DNA of 64,000 nt from Enterobacter cloacae complex sp. ECNIH7. GTDB lineage: Bacteria > Pseudomonadota > Gammaproteobacteria > Enterobacterales > Enterobacteriaceae. The notes under the pieces were generated by a model that worked only from the letters and a program-made list of their open reading frames with translations, did no database searches and was not told the DNA's origin. The stretch lies in NCBI RefSeq assembly GCF_002208095.1, contig NZ_CP017990.1:2294001-2358000 (forward strand), written 5' to 3'. Each line of letters starts with the position of its first letter. The first letter of the stretch is position 1. Shown one piece after another: positions 63,644-64,000 of the stretch. Made by a program: the position numbers and the translations under genes.

Positions 63644-64000
63644 GGCGTATTCTCCGCCAGGGCGGCATTGCGTTGCTCGGCAAGCCTGACGACCTCACCT
63701 TCGTGCAGAAGATGGGCACCTAACGCAACAATCTTCTCACCGGGCTTCACGCCGCCCGTGACCTGCGCCGCATCTTCACCCACGCTCAGCACCCTGACGG
63801 GCGTCCATGCGACCTTTGCCGGCTGGGCGGAAATGCGCCAGACGCCGGGACCTTTTCCTGCATCATAGAGTGAAGCCAGCGGGACCTGCATGACCTGACC
63901 TTCCGCTTTATTGTCCTGAATGTTCAGCGTGACGGTCGCCCCCAGCGGCGCGTTCGCCAGCAGGCCATCCAGCACGTAGCGGGCTTCATACGTGCGGGTC
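63640..64000 (-). CDS. RND membrane-fusion (adaptor) protein, C-terminal part
   Basis: The last ~119 codons of a periplasmic adaptor subunit; the rest lies beyond the right edge. The visible part contains the beta-barrel and membrane-proximal domains (VTLNIQDNKAEGQVMQVPLASLYD and VTGGVKPGEKIVALGAHLLHEGE). It links the RND pump to an outer-membrane channel. Its stop overlaps the pump start, so the two are translated together. Confidence 0.9.
   Translation of the reverse strand, partial: TRTYEARYVLDGLLANAPLGATVTLNIQDNKAEGQVMQVPLASLYDAGKGPGVWRISAQPAKVAWTPVRVLSVGEDAAQVTGGVKPGEKIVALGAHLLHEGEVVRLAEQRNAALAENTP

Overview
The window is a stretch of enterobacterial chromosome. Gene content, gene order and protein sequence all resemble the E. 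coli ynfE-ydfG and ldhA-paa regions. The REP-like repeats and the accessory genes suggest Enterobacter or a close relative (Lelliottia, Leclercia), but the species cannot be fixed from this sequence. I see no rRNA, tRNA, transposase, integrase, CRISPR array or prophage.

Positions 1-13.3 kb are a conserved backbone. The start of a Tat-exported molybdoenzyme (ynfE) is followed by ynfD, ynfC, speG-ynfB and ynfA. Next comes a sugar-acid locus: rspA (mannonate-dehydratase family), rspB (zinc dehydrogenase), ydfJ (transporter) and ydfI (mannonate/fructuronate oxidoreductase family), with the GntR regulator gene rspR and ydfZ nearby. ydfG and dcp close the block. In E. coli K-12 the Qin prophage interrupts this locus at ydfJ; here it is uninterrupted.

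Positions 13.3-21.8 kb are more variable. A CHASE4-PAS-GGDEF-EAL cyclic-di-GMP protein is preceded by a near-perfect flagellar sigma-28 promoter. Then come uspF, a DUF1330 gene, a MarR regulator, an MgtC-like protein, an MFS transporter, ldhA and a small membrane protein.

Positions 21.9-48.7 kb hold the ydbH-ynbE-ydbL envelope operon and then a nearly complete aromatic amine and phenylacetate pathway. TynA oxidises phenylethylamine or tyramine to the aldehyde, FeaB oxidises the aldehyde to the acid, and the Paa enzymes (paaZ divergent from paaABCDEFGHIJK, then paaXY) degrade phenylacetate through a CoA-thioester epoxide. FeaR is the activator; paired candidate FeaR sites 21 bp apart lie at almost the same distance from feaB and tynA. 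Two insertions interrupt the order known from E. coli: a diguanylate cyclase plus a secreted alkylsulfatase between feaB and tynA, and an orphan type VI secretion module (frameshifted hcp, type-44-like toxin, membrane-anchored putative immunity protein) between tynA and paaZ.

Positions 48.7-64 kb are accessory. They hold an SDR-like protein without the catalytic tyrosine, a serine-hydrolase lipoprotein, a glutathione peroxidase, an unknown AT-rich exported protein, an omptin protease, a VOC protein, a CynX-like transporter divergent from a MarR regulator around a perfect 22-bp palindrome, a LysR regulator, a WbuC-like cupin, an isochorismatase-like hydrolase, an NAD(P)H oxidoreductase, and an RND efflux operon (adaptor, pump, TetR) that runs off the right edge.
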